NCBI GenBank assembly: GCA_013400975.1
Contig: WBMZ01003458.1
Span: 16,600 to 80,599, forward strand
DNA length: 64,000 nucleotides
Origin: Atrichornis clamosus
Taxonomy: Eukaryota; Chordata; Aves; Passeriformes; Menuridae
Direction: 5' to 3'
Below the pieces are notes generated by a model. The model was not told the origin of the DNA, did not search any database, and saw nothing but the letters and a program-made list of their open reading frames with translations. Shown here piece by piece: positions 29,181 to 41,970 of this stretch. The number at the start of each line of letters is the position of its first letter. Positions within the stretch are counted from its first letter, which is position 1. The translations under genes were made by a program, and so were the position numbers.

Positions 29181-31032
29181 AAGCAAGAACTCCCCTCTCT
29201 TCTCTACCAATACCTTCCCAGAAAAAATGGTGAAGTCAATTTTTCATTCATATTATCAAGGCTGTAATTCATGAAGTTACAGCACACAAATTATTCCTCA
29301 GGTGCCTTAATACACAGTGAGTGTTTACTCAAATACCTGCAGCCAGAGTGAAAGACTTCAAGTGAAAAGACGTCACTACGGATCTGGATGTGTTTTGAAC
29401 CCAAATCCCTGCTCCAGACGAAGTTAGCTCCCAAATTCTATTTAAGGAAACTGCCTTCTATTGAAGAAGTGGAGTATTCAGCTGGCTCCGTTTTGGTGGC
29501 ACTTTTTCTGAGCGGAGAAGTGTCAGAATTTTTGCATTTGGATGGCAGCCTATAGAGTCTGGATTTCTCCCAAGAAAAAATAAAGTTGCGCTTCTTGCCT
29601 TCCCCTGGAGCTCCACATGCCTCCAGACATAAAAGAAAACACCAAACAAACAAAAAACACAACAACTACTTTTTGCCTTTCTCGGGATCCAAACAGTTGT
29701 TGCCTGGGGCCTTTTGCTACCAGAATCTTTGTAGGAAAACAAAGCTGAACACAGAATTTAAACCAAAGGTGCAGAATCCTAACTTGAAAACTGACCCATT
29801 GATTTGGGTGTGAAACAGCTTCTTTTTTCTGAAGAAAATCTCTTTTCTTCAGACGAGAAGTCATGAAGACTCCTAAAGTCCATGAAGTCAGCCTAAGCCA
29901 GAGGACAAGAACAACTCTGCAGATACAATTTCTCAGAAGATGGAAGAAAAGCTGAACTTCCAAAGGAAACCCATAGGAAAGCAACACAAAATTCCCTCAG
30001 GTTTTGTAAGCAAGAAGGAAGCAAAGGAATATTCCTGCAGCTCCAGGTCAGGAAAAAAGAAGTTAGATTTTTATAAATATATATTTATATATTATGTATA
30101 CATGACAAAAAGATAGAACAATTGGGTTTTTTGTTTTGACAAGGGGGAAAAAAGCAATGTTCTCCCAAGACATCAGTAAGTCCAAAGAGAAAGGAAAAAG
30201 GATTTAAGGAGTAGTGGACAAGAGTGGACGTAACAGCTGAGGAAGCATGGAAGCAGCAGCTGTGTACCTGTGCCACTGGATTCAGCTGGGCTGAGGAAGA
30301 TTCCCAAACCCAGGACTGCGATCCACAGTGTCCACACAGCATCCACAGCATCCGCTCCAACCAGCGCTCTTCCCCAGTAACTCCTGGGAATGTGTGGCAG
30401 TCAGCATGTTCCAGGAATCCTTCCCAACAGGCAGCTTTCAGGCAGCCACCCAGTTTTCCAGGCCAGGCCAGTTAACTAGCACAGATGTGTGCTGTTCCAT
30501 GTGATCGGTTCCGGAGGCTGGGAACGCTCCTTTTGCTGACAGGGAAACGGCCTCGTGCTCTGTGGATTTGTGTTCTCCAATCCCTCCTGACCACATCTGC
30601 TCCTGCAGCTCTCTGCTGGCACCATCTACAAGTCTTTTACTGGAGACAACCTCCTGCCCATCAGGGAAAATGGCAAACCAGGATAGGTTCGCTTGTGAGC
30701 TCATTTTTTTGTAAAATCCTGGGATGTAAAGAAAGGAAGATAAACCAAAACCAATCGCCCAATAACTGCACTGCTCACCTGAGGATTTTGGGGTGGTGAC
30801 CCTGCTTCTTTGCAAGGTGCTTGGTTAAAAAGAGATCAGGGCTCTTATCAAACAACTGCCTGGGACATTCAAGGTCAGGAATAATTGGTTGGTTTTGAGG
30901 ATCATCAATGACAAAACACACACACACCAAGATCTTTTAAATGAAAGCACACCAGACTAACTTATATTTTTTTCAGTAATTTATTTATAATTATCTTAAT
31001 GCTGGGATCGAAGTTTTCCTTCAACATCTCAG

Positions 31033-31206
31033 GTTACCCAGAGAAGCTGTGGCTGCCCCTGGATCCCTGGAAGTGTCCAAGGCCAGGTTGGACGGCGCTT
31101 GGAGCACCCTGGGACAGTGGGAGGTGTCCCTGCCCATGGCAGGGGGTGGCACTGGATGGGCTTTAAGGTCCCTCCCATCCCAAACCAGTCTGGAATTCCA
31201 TGATCT
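31033..31206 (+). mobile_element. CR1 3' end fragment
   Basis: From gttacccagagaagctgtgg to the degenerate end 'ggaattccatgatctc'; typical 5'-truncated copy. Confidence 0.92.
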
Positions 31207-33845
31207 CAACACGTCAATTTTGAAAAATTGCATTTTGGAGAAAACTCCAGAGGTGTGAACATTTAAGTTTAAAAAGAAACAATGGCTTCTTGATACCACC
31301 TTCTGAGACTAAGCACCAGAAATACGCTTAAACTACAGCCTATGGATACATCACTGGATTCAGCTGAGTCTCCAGGAATTACTCAGCACTCTAAAATGAT
31401 TACTTGATTTTACAGCTGAAAATGTTACAAAGGTCTAACTTAAGAAGCAAGAATACATCAATTAGTAGATTACTGGGTTTTTACAGTCTTTAAGGACCTA
31501 ACATAGAGCCTACCTAAAGCATCATCTTAGCAGAAACATCTGGAACACACCTAAAGTGAAGTTGGAAATGGAATTACGATGGACTTTTTTTGCTTTTCGC
31601 AGGTATTTTGATAAATTTCAGTAAGTGAAATATTTCAAAGGGCAAACTGCCCCTTTTATTCCAAACCGTCACAAAGCCTCCATATTACTGGAAGGTACAA
31701 AACTTGGTAAATATATTTGGTGTGGGTTTTTAAAATTTACTTCATTTTTTAGAAGTTGATCTAATACATGTAAGCCAGTATTTCATACCTACATGAAGGT
31801 AACACAGTTTTCTATTCAATCCAACTCATGGAGAAGGTTGTGATCTACTGAGAGACATTAATGCAAGTCAGAACTCCCATCAATCTGGCAGGTGAAATCA
31901 CAGACACTTTTACCAATATGTAACAACCTGCAGAACCAGTTCATTCCATTCAGGAATATTCAGGAGCTAGGAGGAGCACAAAGAGGGATGATAGTCCTAC
32001 TACAGGTAAGCTGAAAAAAACAGGTCTGGATCTTCATGTATTGCCAAAACCAGTTGTTTACTCCTCTGGAGTGGTGAAGCCAGTCCTAAGGAATGATGGA
32101 CTCTAATCACAATATTACAACAGTTTTTCTCTTTTCAAAGGCCTCACTGCCAACACAACCAGGTAAAAACCATCACCTGTGTCCACAAAGCAAGTAAGGA
32201 TGAAACCAACCTCACCCACCTTTACCAACACCATCCTTCTACTTTATTTCCTGGCACAGCACATCTGTTGATCCCTCTACATCACATCTGGGGGAGCACA
32301 AAGAAGTGTCAAGTTCTCCCCAAAATACTGAGCTCAAATGGGGAAGATGCACAAACATAAACATTTTCTGTGAGACAAGCGAAGAGTTGGATGATCAAAC
32401 TTGAGGTTGGATTCTCTGTTCACAAAGTGGATTCAAGAAGGTGAAACAGAAGTCAAGAGTACACAAAAAAAGAAACCAGTTAGAAGATCCAGAATTAAAC
32501 AGCAAAAGAAGAACTTAATAGTATGCTTGTCTCCTCATTTTTTAAGGGATCTCTAATATCCAATTTGTTAGGAAAACGCAAGCACCAACAGATTCCCACA
32601 AGGAAAGAGGAAATCAAGAACAAATCTTTCTTCTTCTGTCTGGAAAAAACCTGTTGCCACCTGTTCCACCTTTACAACAAATATGTTCAACAGCTGGCTC
32701 TACGTGCAGTAAACTCAAATCTACATCCCCAAAGATATTTTGGGACTTCACTCAGCAAAATGTCACCAGGGGTTAGGTGTGAGTGTCAGCGCAGTGCTGA
32801 GCCTCAGGAACCGGGCTTTTCCCTTGGCTTGATCCATCCATGTTGTGCTGGGTATTCCCTGCTCTTCCCAGGACAGCTGGAAGGTCGGAACTTTAAACCT
32901 GATGTCTCACTGATAAAAACAGATGATGTTTCTTGCTCTCTGATCTAATCACTGTCCTTAACAGCTTATCAGCAAACACGGGTTTGAGACTGCGGCATCA
33001 CAATGGAAATCTGAGAGTGAAACGTTCCCAGTTTTATGACATTTCCTACGTTTGTGTTCCTTATCCAGCAGGGTTTAACCAGACTCACTCAGATGACGTC
33101 TGAACTGCATCCAGTGATGTAAGATGTGTCCTTAAGCTGTCTCACAGAAATATCCAAGCTCACAAGCATGGACAGCTCATTGCATATTAAGCCATGGGAA
33201 CTCCGCTAAAACCTGGTGAGAGGAACTTATCCTCCATGTGTAACCAGGCAAAAAACTCTTTTATCAAGGCTGAGCATATCCTGTCTTGCTCTGACAAGCT
33301 GGGAATACACCAGCTTGGCATCCCAGTTAGGCACCAAGTAACAGAACATCTGGGCACCACTGCCTGGGAGAGCATCTGATATAAACATTAAAAACCACAT
33401 ATCAAGGGATGAACTGAACAGAACAGGAAGCAGCAGGCTCACTAGAAACAGAGAAATATAGATTTTAAGAAGTCATAATGTCCAATTTCAGCAAGATTTA
33501 GGAACAGTATTTGCCTACTTCTTGCCTCTCACTTGCCTAATAAAGGATTATAAATGGAATTCCTACCAAGAGCTACCAGGTACTCAGGCCTGGCTGTCAA
33601 GAGAGTCATCCTATGCCCTCTCTCTGTATTTTAAAAGCTAATCCCAAAGAAAGAAAACTTTAAGGATGAGGGGAGAGGTCATTTCCACCTGGCTACAGGA
33701 TTTATAAAGCAGGATGGCTCCTACAAACATATGCTCCCCTGCTTATGGATTCAACAGAACACACTGAGAAACTCAAGTGGTACAAGTTGAAGTTAAGCCA
33801 CTGCTAAACTTGTCCAGTGATGATGAATTCAGGGTATTTTGTCTC

Positions 33846-34024
33846 AGAAAGGGTGGTCAGGCCTTGGCAGGGGCTGCCCAGGGAGGTTTGGAGTCGCCAT
33901 CCCTGGAGGTGCCTAAGGAAGGCCTGGACGTGGCACTCAGAGCTCTGGGCTGGGGACAAGGTGGGGATGGGGCACGGCTGGGACTCCATGGGCTGGGAGG
34001 GCTTTTCCAACCTCAGGGATTCCA
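33846..34024 (+). mobile_element. CR1 fragment, same subfamily as 8.9 and 50.6 kb
   Basis: Contains tttggagtcgccatccctgg and agctctgggctggggacaag and ends tttccaacctcagggattc, nearly identical to the other two copies over the shared part. Confidence 0.88.
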
Positions 34025-36984
34025 TGAAATACCAATAAAACTACTGCTGGGTGCAAATCTTTCCTTGCATTCATCATTCCTGGGAGGTACTTCAGGAACC
34101 TGGACAGCTTCAGGTGATTCTTGGAAAGCTGGAAAAGCTCCTGAACCAGCGCTGCCTGTGCCAAGCCCACGGGGAAGAAGCTGCCTCTGGATATAAACCA
34201 GTGACTTTCCCCTGGAGCACAGGCTAAGATTCCCACCAACACCCACCCTCGCTCTGAACTGCACTCACAAACCTCCCAGCCCAGGCCAACAGGATCAATC
34301 CATGAATCCATCGCTGCCACAAGCACTGGAAACAGGACACAGAAGGGGATGCACAAGACAGGGACACTCAGCCCGGCAAACACCTGAGCCAGTAAATCCC
34401 TGTGACAGGACACAATTCCAAGACTCCATCAGCAGCTCCAAATGCAGTCTCACCATCCCATTACTGCCTCACCCAAGAGAACCTTTATTTTTTATTCACA
34501 GACTGAACACTGACATCACAGCTGCTCATTTGATGACTTTAAAGGTTCAAAAAAAACTCTGTATTTGCAGTGTTGTGTTCAGTGTAGACCTCAGGCATTC
34601 TCAGTGCACTGACCAATCATTCTGGAAATTAGTAATATTTTAAAATAGTTGATAATCCAATTCTTCATCTGAATTTTTTTCTTTGTTCAGAATCACTTTT
34701 TTCTCAAATCTACGTGAGTTTTTGCTCTTAGAAATCGGCAACAAAAATAAATTTCAGCCTTGCAAGAAATGTCCTGAGCACTTAACACTTCATTCAAAGT
34801 TACCTCGAAAGGTTTTTAAAAGAGGGCCACATGCAATGGGAAGCAAAATGAATGGAAATTACTTTTCCAGAATATTAAAACTATATATAACAGCAGCAGC
34901 TAAAGATTTTCTGGTTTAGATGCTCTGGTCTGTTCCTGAATAAGGGAAGCAGCATTCTCCACCAGGCTATAATTCCATGCCAAAACCCTGGAACAGGATT
35001 TTTGTCATTTGTTTCCTCTTAGATGAGTGCTGAAGCTGAAAACTGAAATTTTCAGTATCACAGGTACTGAGCCATTCTGGAGGAGGGGGGAAAAAAAAAT
35101 CCCTTTTCTTTTAAATAGGCAACTTCTTTTTAAATATGGATGCATGAATCTAACTTTAGCTGTCCAGGTTTTTACATTCCTGATCTCAAATACAGAAAGT
35201 AGAGCATTAATTTAGTCTGTTGACTTCAAGGTTATCATTCATTGAGGTCAATGACTCCATCTCTGAAAAGCAGAACTTCCACTTTCAGTATGAGAACTGC
35301 TGCCCTTCAGTGAGCGGCAGAGTCCAACTCCTTCCCGACTGCTTGCTCACAAAAGCACAGCACCAACCACTCCTGCAAAGGGATTTATCTATGGAAAAAC
35401 AACGGTTAACCCTGGAAACGTTCAGGCCCTCATTAGCTGGTTATATTTAAAACTTCCCCTCCTAATGAGCAGCTCCGTCTCGTGTTTTATTTTCTCGGTA
35501 TCTTCTGTTTATGTCAAACTTCTGTTTATCTGCTCAGCCTAGACATGAAAATTCAACAAAAAATCCAACAACAACTACCTGTGAAAGTTCAGCCGGATAG
35601 AATCCAACGGGAACCAGAGTCACCCACCAAAACCAAAACCAGCAGGAGCCCACACCGTGTTCCAGTAGGGAATTAGCACAAGGGGCAGACGTTTGCTCCT
35701 TTACAACCAGGTCTGGCTTTATTCCAACAACATCCACCTCCCAAAAGCCACTCCAGGTGTGCAGTTACTTCAGTGGAACCAGAGGGAGCACTATCATTGC
35801 CACAGGAAGATCCAGGTAAGTGATGAAATGGTGCTGACCCAGTGAGTTTCTGGAATTTCCTAGGAAAACTTCAAGCAGCTGTGACTGACCGAGTTCAGAG
35901 GCAGCGCAGCAGCTCTGGGGTAGCACAGGTGAACTCCCAAACACAGGGCAGCAGCACGGGCACGGATTTTTCTGACTGCTGAACCACACTGGGGGTTTTC
36001 TGCTTTGGTTTGTGTCTCTTTTACTACTGACACATTTAAAAACATCCTTTAAAACAGCTACAGGCTCAATGAAATCAGTAACTAAAACACTCGAAACAGG
36101 AGATGTGAGAGATTCCACATTTTCATTGTATCTTACATAAAACAAACACCTGAACACTTGCAGACTCTAAACTCAACCCAACCCAGGAACTTCCCAGAAG
36201 TCTTTACTCTGGATTTGCACTATTCTTATTGAAAAGTATTAGATTGGCTTTTTTTTTCTTTTCCAAACAAACAGTTTTTTAAAGTTAAGAGCAGCATGAG
36301 CACCACCAATGTTTTATCAAACTTGACTATACCATGATCACATTTGCTTGGCTCTCAGCATCTCTGCTGCATGCAATATCATCCCATGTTGATGAGAATC
36401 ATTTGATGTAACTATTATGTTACTCTGTTTTCTTACAAAGGTTACAAAAAGAAGCTTTGAGCTCTTCAAAAGCTTAAAAACTCAGTATTTTTAGAGACAT
36501 ATTCCTAGGCTCCAGCTAACTAGAAAAGTCAAAACCAGCAAGCTGTTCTAAAGCCAAAGGATTTTTATAAGGAGACTCCATAAAGAGGAGGAAAAAAAGG
36601 AACAAGCAACCACTGAGTTACATTGTGCTCAACAGGAGCAGGACAAGGCGCAGCGCTAACTTTGGAAACACCAACTTTTAAACACCAAATCAATCCTTGC
36701 TTGTAGGAACACAGCACCATCCCCAACCTGATGCTACTGCACCATAGAAAGTGAACATGGATGACTACCAGCCTAACTACAGCCAGAACTCTTTGGTTCC
36801 TTCCTTTCCCAAAATGTGCTGGAGAGACTTTCGAAGGAAAAAGAGGTGAAAAATTCACATTCTGAAAACACTTTTTTGTCACAAACCACATTCTAAGGCA
36901 TTACCTTTGTTACCACCTCCAGCTTTGCTTACTGCAGAGTGTTTCATGGAAAAGCAGAATAGATCCTAAAAAGTCTACAAGAGG

Positions 36985-37880
36985 GAATCACAGAATCATT
37001 AAGGTTGGAAAAGACCTTTAAGATCACCAAGCCCAACCATTACCCCAACTCTGCCTGATCCATCACTAAACCACGTCCCCAAGTGCCACATCCACACGTT
37101 TCTTGAACAGTTCCCAGGGTGGTGATTCCAGCACTTCCCTGGGCAGCCCCTGCCACGGCCTGACCACCCTTTCCAGGCAGGACTTCCTCCTGCTGTCCAC
37201 CCTGCCCCTCCACTAGCACAGCCTTAGGCCGCTCTCTCTTCTCCTGTCCCTGTTCCCTGGGAGCAGAGCCCGTCCCCCCCTGGCTGCCCCCTCCTGTCAG
37301 GGCCTTGTGCAGAGCCAGAAGGGCCCCCCTGAGCCTCCTTTGCTCCAGGCTGAGCCCCTTTCCCAGCTCCCTCAGGAGTTTCCCAGCCCCTTCCCAGCTC
37401 CGGTCCCTTCCCTGGACACGCTCCAGCCCCTCCAGGCCTCTCCTGCAGGCCCAGAACTGGACACAGCCCTCAGGGGCCTCTCAGTGCCCAGCACAGAGGG
37501 ACAATCCCTGCCCTGCTCCTGCTGGACACCCCATTCCTGATCCAGGCCAGGTGCCAGGGGCCTCGTGCCCACCTGGGCCCCCCTGGGCTCGTGTCCAGCC
37601 CCCGTCACCAGCACCCCCAGGGTCTTTTCCAGCTTTCCAGCCCCTCTGCCCCAGCCTGGAGCTCCACGGAGTTGTTGTTACCCAAGGGCAGGACCTGGCC
37701 CTTGGCCTTGTCATCCCTCACCCAGTTGGCCTCAGCCCATGGATCCAGCCTGTCCAGATCCCTCTGCAGAGCCCTCCTGCCCTCCAGCAGATCAACACTC
37801 CTGCCCAAACCAGTGTTACCCACAAACTGGCTGAGAGTGCACTCGAACCCCTGCTCCAAATCATTGATAACATTATTGAA
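36985..37880 (-). mobile_element. Long CR1 fragment, about 0.9 kb
   Basis: The longest CR1 piece here. On the plus strand it starts gaatcacagaatcattaagg, then 'gcagcccctgccacggcctga', 'cccagaactggacacagccc' and, at its far end, the region around 'ctccaaatcattgataacat', in the order expected of reversed CR1 extending from the 3' tail upstream. Six-frame open frames in this area are artefacts of it. Confidence 0.92.
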
Positions 37881-40000
37881 AATCTTTCATTTTTCCAAAC
37901 AGCATCTTCAAGTGCCCTTTTGCTGAGTGCCCTACATATTATACAGGGCAAAAAGAGAAGTCAAATATGCTGTAAGTTTGTTTTCCTGGTTAGTCAAATT
38001 GGAAAATAACATTTCATATCCCCATTTCTTCCAATTTTCACTTTTTCTTTAAAGCAGTGGACCTTAATACATTTTTGTGTTTTCAGCTTAAGTGGTGATC
38101 TAAAATTAAAGTATCCCAGGGTAGAAAATGGGAAAAAAATCCTCTTCCTTAAGAGGATTGTTTCCCCCAGTTATGCTGCGGTTAATTGTAGGGTTTTGGA
38201 GCAGGTCAGGTTCCAGCAAAATGAAGTGATGCTCATTATAACAAACAATTTATTTACCTTATAGAAGCTTTCACCCTTCAGCCAAAGGTAGTTAAAACAT
38301 TACCAGGCACCTCTGATCAGTCACCCTCAAGAAACCTTCTTGAAAATGCAAGAGAACCGTCCTCAGTAACCACAGAACCTTTCAGTTTCAGGCCTGAGCT
38401 CTCCCCAGCCACTGTGAACTTGAGGACGAGACCAGCAGAGTCACCACATGACTCTTGTGGTTACTGCACTACAAAATAATCACAGCACGGTTTCTCATTT
38501 TCAGGCATGCAAATCTTGTTTATTCTCAGAACCTCAGCACACTGATATTGCTCTCCTAATAAACACAAAACTGCAAATAAATCTGACTTGTCCAACTTCC
38601 AACACATCAGAAGCATGAAGGTCTTTGTCCTGATACCACTGGGTTTTGATCTGTGTCTATCATGGGACTTGTAAATAAAAAATTTGGGGTGTAGAAGACA
38701 GAATTACTGCTTCAATTCCAAAATCTTGTCTCCATTTCCAGTTTATAAACTCCTAATTCTCCAAGCTCAACATCATCAGAAATTCTGACCAGAACTGAAA
38801 GTGCTCGATTTTGAAGTTTTAAATCAGATTAATGTTTTGCAATATGAAAGTTGATTCTCTCAAGCACTGTAAGATACATAAGGTGCTATTTCATAACATT
38901 ATCTCTCCTTTCAGTTGTGGGATGAATATTTTTAAAGCTTTCAAAACATTTTCTCAATATTTAAGTTATATTTTAATCTGTCACTGCCTACTAGACAGAG
39001 CTCCCCAGATTTGATGGGACATCAAAAGATTCATTTTTGAGATTTTTAATGCTGGCCTTCTAGATTTAGATACTTAAAACAAATGAAATATCCCTTTGGA
39101 GTAGTTTTTCTTTCTTCTCTTCCTTGCCCAAGCTAATTTTAGAATTCTTTAGACCCACTTTTACTTGAGCTTTCACCACACAACTCACAAACGTTCGAGT
39201 GGAATGAACGATGTTTGGTTTTCACAGAATGAAATCTCCACTTACAGCATCTTGGTCTTAATCCAAAGGCTCCCTGTAAATATACCCTCCAAAGCTGTTT
39301 ATGCATGAACAGCTGATGCAACTGAAAACTGTCAATCAGGAGATGATCTGGATGCACACGTAAATCTCCCAAACTTTTTTTTTCCAGCCCCAAGGATTCA
39401 CGGGTTTTAAAGCTGAACAAGCAAAGCAAGGATCTGGTTTACATCTACTCCACTGTTTCAAGTCCCAGAATTGGTAAAATAAGGGCATTTTGTATAAAAA
39501 ACTACATCAGCTCCTGTTGGACAAACTCAGTTTTACTCTACTTCCACAGCTCATGATTTTTAATGTCAAAATATGAACTGTATTTCCAGCAAAACAGAAT
39601 CACTAAAAATCAGCAATTGAATCTGCAAACACACTTGGCACTAACATGGTTTTGATGGGCCAAAAAATGGAAGAACTTTCTAAATTATCAATTTTAAGAA
39701 GGGCTGGTGACTTTTTCAGCAGATGACAGCCCCAAGAATCAGTACATTTATTTGGCACCTTCAAAAGCAAACCCTCTTTTCACATAAAACTTTGAAAACA
39801 ACATTTCCATTCAGGAAAACTATTTTCTTCCTGGAACTAGAAAAGTTTTCAAAGGGCAAAGAAAGATTTCGAACTTCTGCAGGTTCTTAAATATTCCCCT
39901 GAGTTTGGAATGATGTCATTTTGAGGGTACAGAGAATGGAACAGCAACCAAAAGCACATCAAGAATCTAAAAATTCTAAAAATCCTAAAAATAAGATCAC

Positions 40001-40036
40001 CTGTATGCATCGTCTTCTTTCAAGTCTCATATCATC
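40001..40036 (-). CDS. DYRK1A: DYRK1A micro-exon with the start codon (26 nt 5'UTR + ATGCATACAG)
   Basis: On the minus strand a pyrimidine-rich tract and CCCTGCAG (acceptor AG at 40037-40038) precede a 36-nt exon that ends ATGCATACAG before the donor GTGATC (from 40000). The ten coding bases read Met-His-Thr plus one base of glycine, the known start MHTG of DYRK1A, and the phase fits exon 11799-12004. The start codon occupies 40010-40008, with A at -3 and C at +4. Only ten coding bases are present, so the exon is easy to miss by open-frame scanning. The 26 bases of leader contain two further AUGs. Confidence 0.93.
40008..40035 (-). promoter_or_regulatory. Two upstream AUGs in stop-start overlap ahead of the DYRK1A start
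   Basis: In the transcript sense the exon begins GATGATATGAGAC. The first AUG (40035-40033) opens a two-codon frame, ATG ATA TGA. Its stop overlaps the second AUG (40030-40028) in the sequence ATGA. The second frame is out of frame with DYRK1A, passes the true start, crosses the splice junction and runs to TAA at 11809-11807, for 75 codons. It has G at -3 and A at +4, a moderate context. Presence is direct from the sequence; a role in limiting translation is inference. Confidence 0.6.
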
Positions 40037-41500
40037 CTGCAGGGTTGTGGGGACGGGGGGAGTCCAGCAGCAAACAACACTGAAAAAGGAAAAAAAAATA
40101 AGAATAAATCCATTCTAATGGCGCCAGAGCTTCTTAGTTCAACCCCAGCTCTCAGGTACAACCACGGAGCTCAACCAAGGAAGTCCAGACAGAAAATGAA
40201 GTTTTCTATCAGTAAAAGCAGAGACAGACATTACAAAGATTTATCGTCCATTGATATCTGGTTTTAGAAAAACTTTCTAAGTGTCCAAATTTCAAGGATT
40301 AACTTAAATTTCAACTGGACATTGGATGGCTGATAATGAAGGTCACTAAAAAAATCGACAGTTATCCATTTTCGCCAAGCCCTTAAAAATGAGGATTTTT
40401 ACAGAAACTCAGGACAGTATTTCTATTTTAACAAATCAACAAGCTACAGAACTATAAATGTACATAAACTCATAAATGTTAAACTCCATTCTTCCTCATA
40501 TCCTCATGAAATTGAATCAGGTTCACCTTACTGCAAATAATTAAAATATGCTCAGAAAAATAAAATGATACAATCCATACGACAGAGATATAAAGATATG
40601 AGTTTCTAGGAAGAAAACTCCAACGAAGTTAAAAAGAACAGCAGGATTATTTAAAAAAAAAAGTCTAAAACACAGAAAAAAAAAAGTCTAAAACACAAAA
40701 CCCAGCAACTAACACTGGTTAAAGTATTTCTCAAATATTTGTTTTTCACTGTTCATTGGTACTCTGCAACCTATGGAAATAACAAAACCACTTAGAAATT
40801 ACTGAGAATTTTAGAGAACTCTGCAAAGGACTGACCAGCTGCAATTGGGGATTTATTACTATTTAAACACCTCCTGAAATATGTCACTTCAGGAAAGGCA
40901 CTCAGGCAGCGCTATTTGAGCGGCAAACGGCACCGTTCGCTCCATTTCTCCCCAAAAATGAGAGTTCAAGCACTGCACAGCCCACCCTGAGCCCAGTCTG
41001 CCTTCCTGCCACCACCCTGGGTTTGTCCCTGGGCCGCACAAATGGGACACACACCACAGGGAAGGGGGCAGGAAGACAAGGAACAAGTATTTTTTGGATC
41101 CATGTAGGAGTAGATATTGAGGTGGTTCTGTCGGTGTTTTAGGAGCAGGTGAATTCTTGCTGTCACGCCTCCAAAAATAGGGAAAAACCCCTCAAATTGG
41201 CCATCCCACATCCTGAATCAACAGCCTTAGGTTTTTAGTGCTGACTGGAATGTCACTGCCACAGCCACAGCCACCAGGAACTCGGCAAGGCTGGTGAGCA
41301 CTGCTGAGGCTACACCAGATCCTGCAAACGGGGCACTCTCGTGCCTAAATCGCTTCAGTCTGGGTGAAAGGTTGGGTCTGCTCCAGGTGCTGAGTGAACA
41401 CCTCACACACTGAGCTGAGTCCCACCAACCCAGCACAGGCAGCCCCTGGCACTCAAGAAGGAAAAAGAAAGAGCAAACTCTTATTTAAACAAAGAAACAA

Positions 41501-41970
41501 CAGAATCACAGAATGGTTGGGGTTAGAGGGGACCTTAAAGCCCATCCAGTGCCACCCCTGCCATGGCCGGGACACCGCCCACTGTCACAAGCAGCTCCAA
41601 GCCCCGTCCAACCTGGCCGTGGACACTTCCAGGGATCCAGGGGCAGCCACAGCTTCTCTGGGCACCCTGTGCCAGGGCCTCCCCACCCTCACAGGGAACA
41701 ATTCCTTCCCAATATCCCATCTAACCCTGCCCTCTGGCAGTTTGAAGCCATTCCCCCTTGTCCTGTCCCTCCATCCCTTGGTAATTGTCTCTCTCCACGT
41801 TTCACATCAGCTCCTAAAGGCCACAGTGAGGTCACCCCAAAGCTTCTCCTCTCCAGGCTGAACAATCCCAGCTCTCCCAGCCTTTCCTCCCAGCAGAGCT
41901 GCTCCATCCCTCTGCTCATCCTGGAGCCTCCTCTGGCCTCTCTCCAGCAGCTCCAGGTCCTGGAGCACCA
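41501..41970 (-). mobile_element. CR1 3' fragment, about 470 bp
   Basis: Complete 3' tail (cagaatcacagaatggttgg), then the conserved region and the section aaagcttctcctctccaggc, ending at the gagctgctggagagaggcc equivalent. Confidence 0.93.

Noticed and set aside
37305..38009. 234-codon plus-strand frame
   Set aside because: Most of it lies on the antisense strand of a long CR1 fragment, so it is not a gene.
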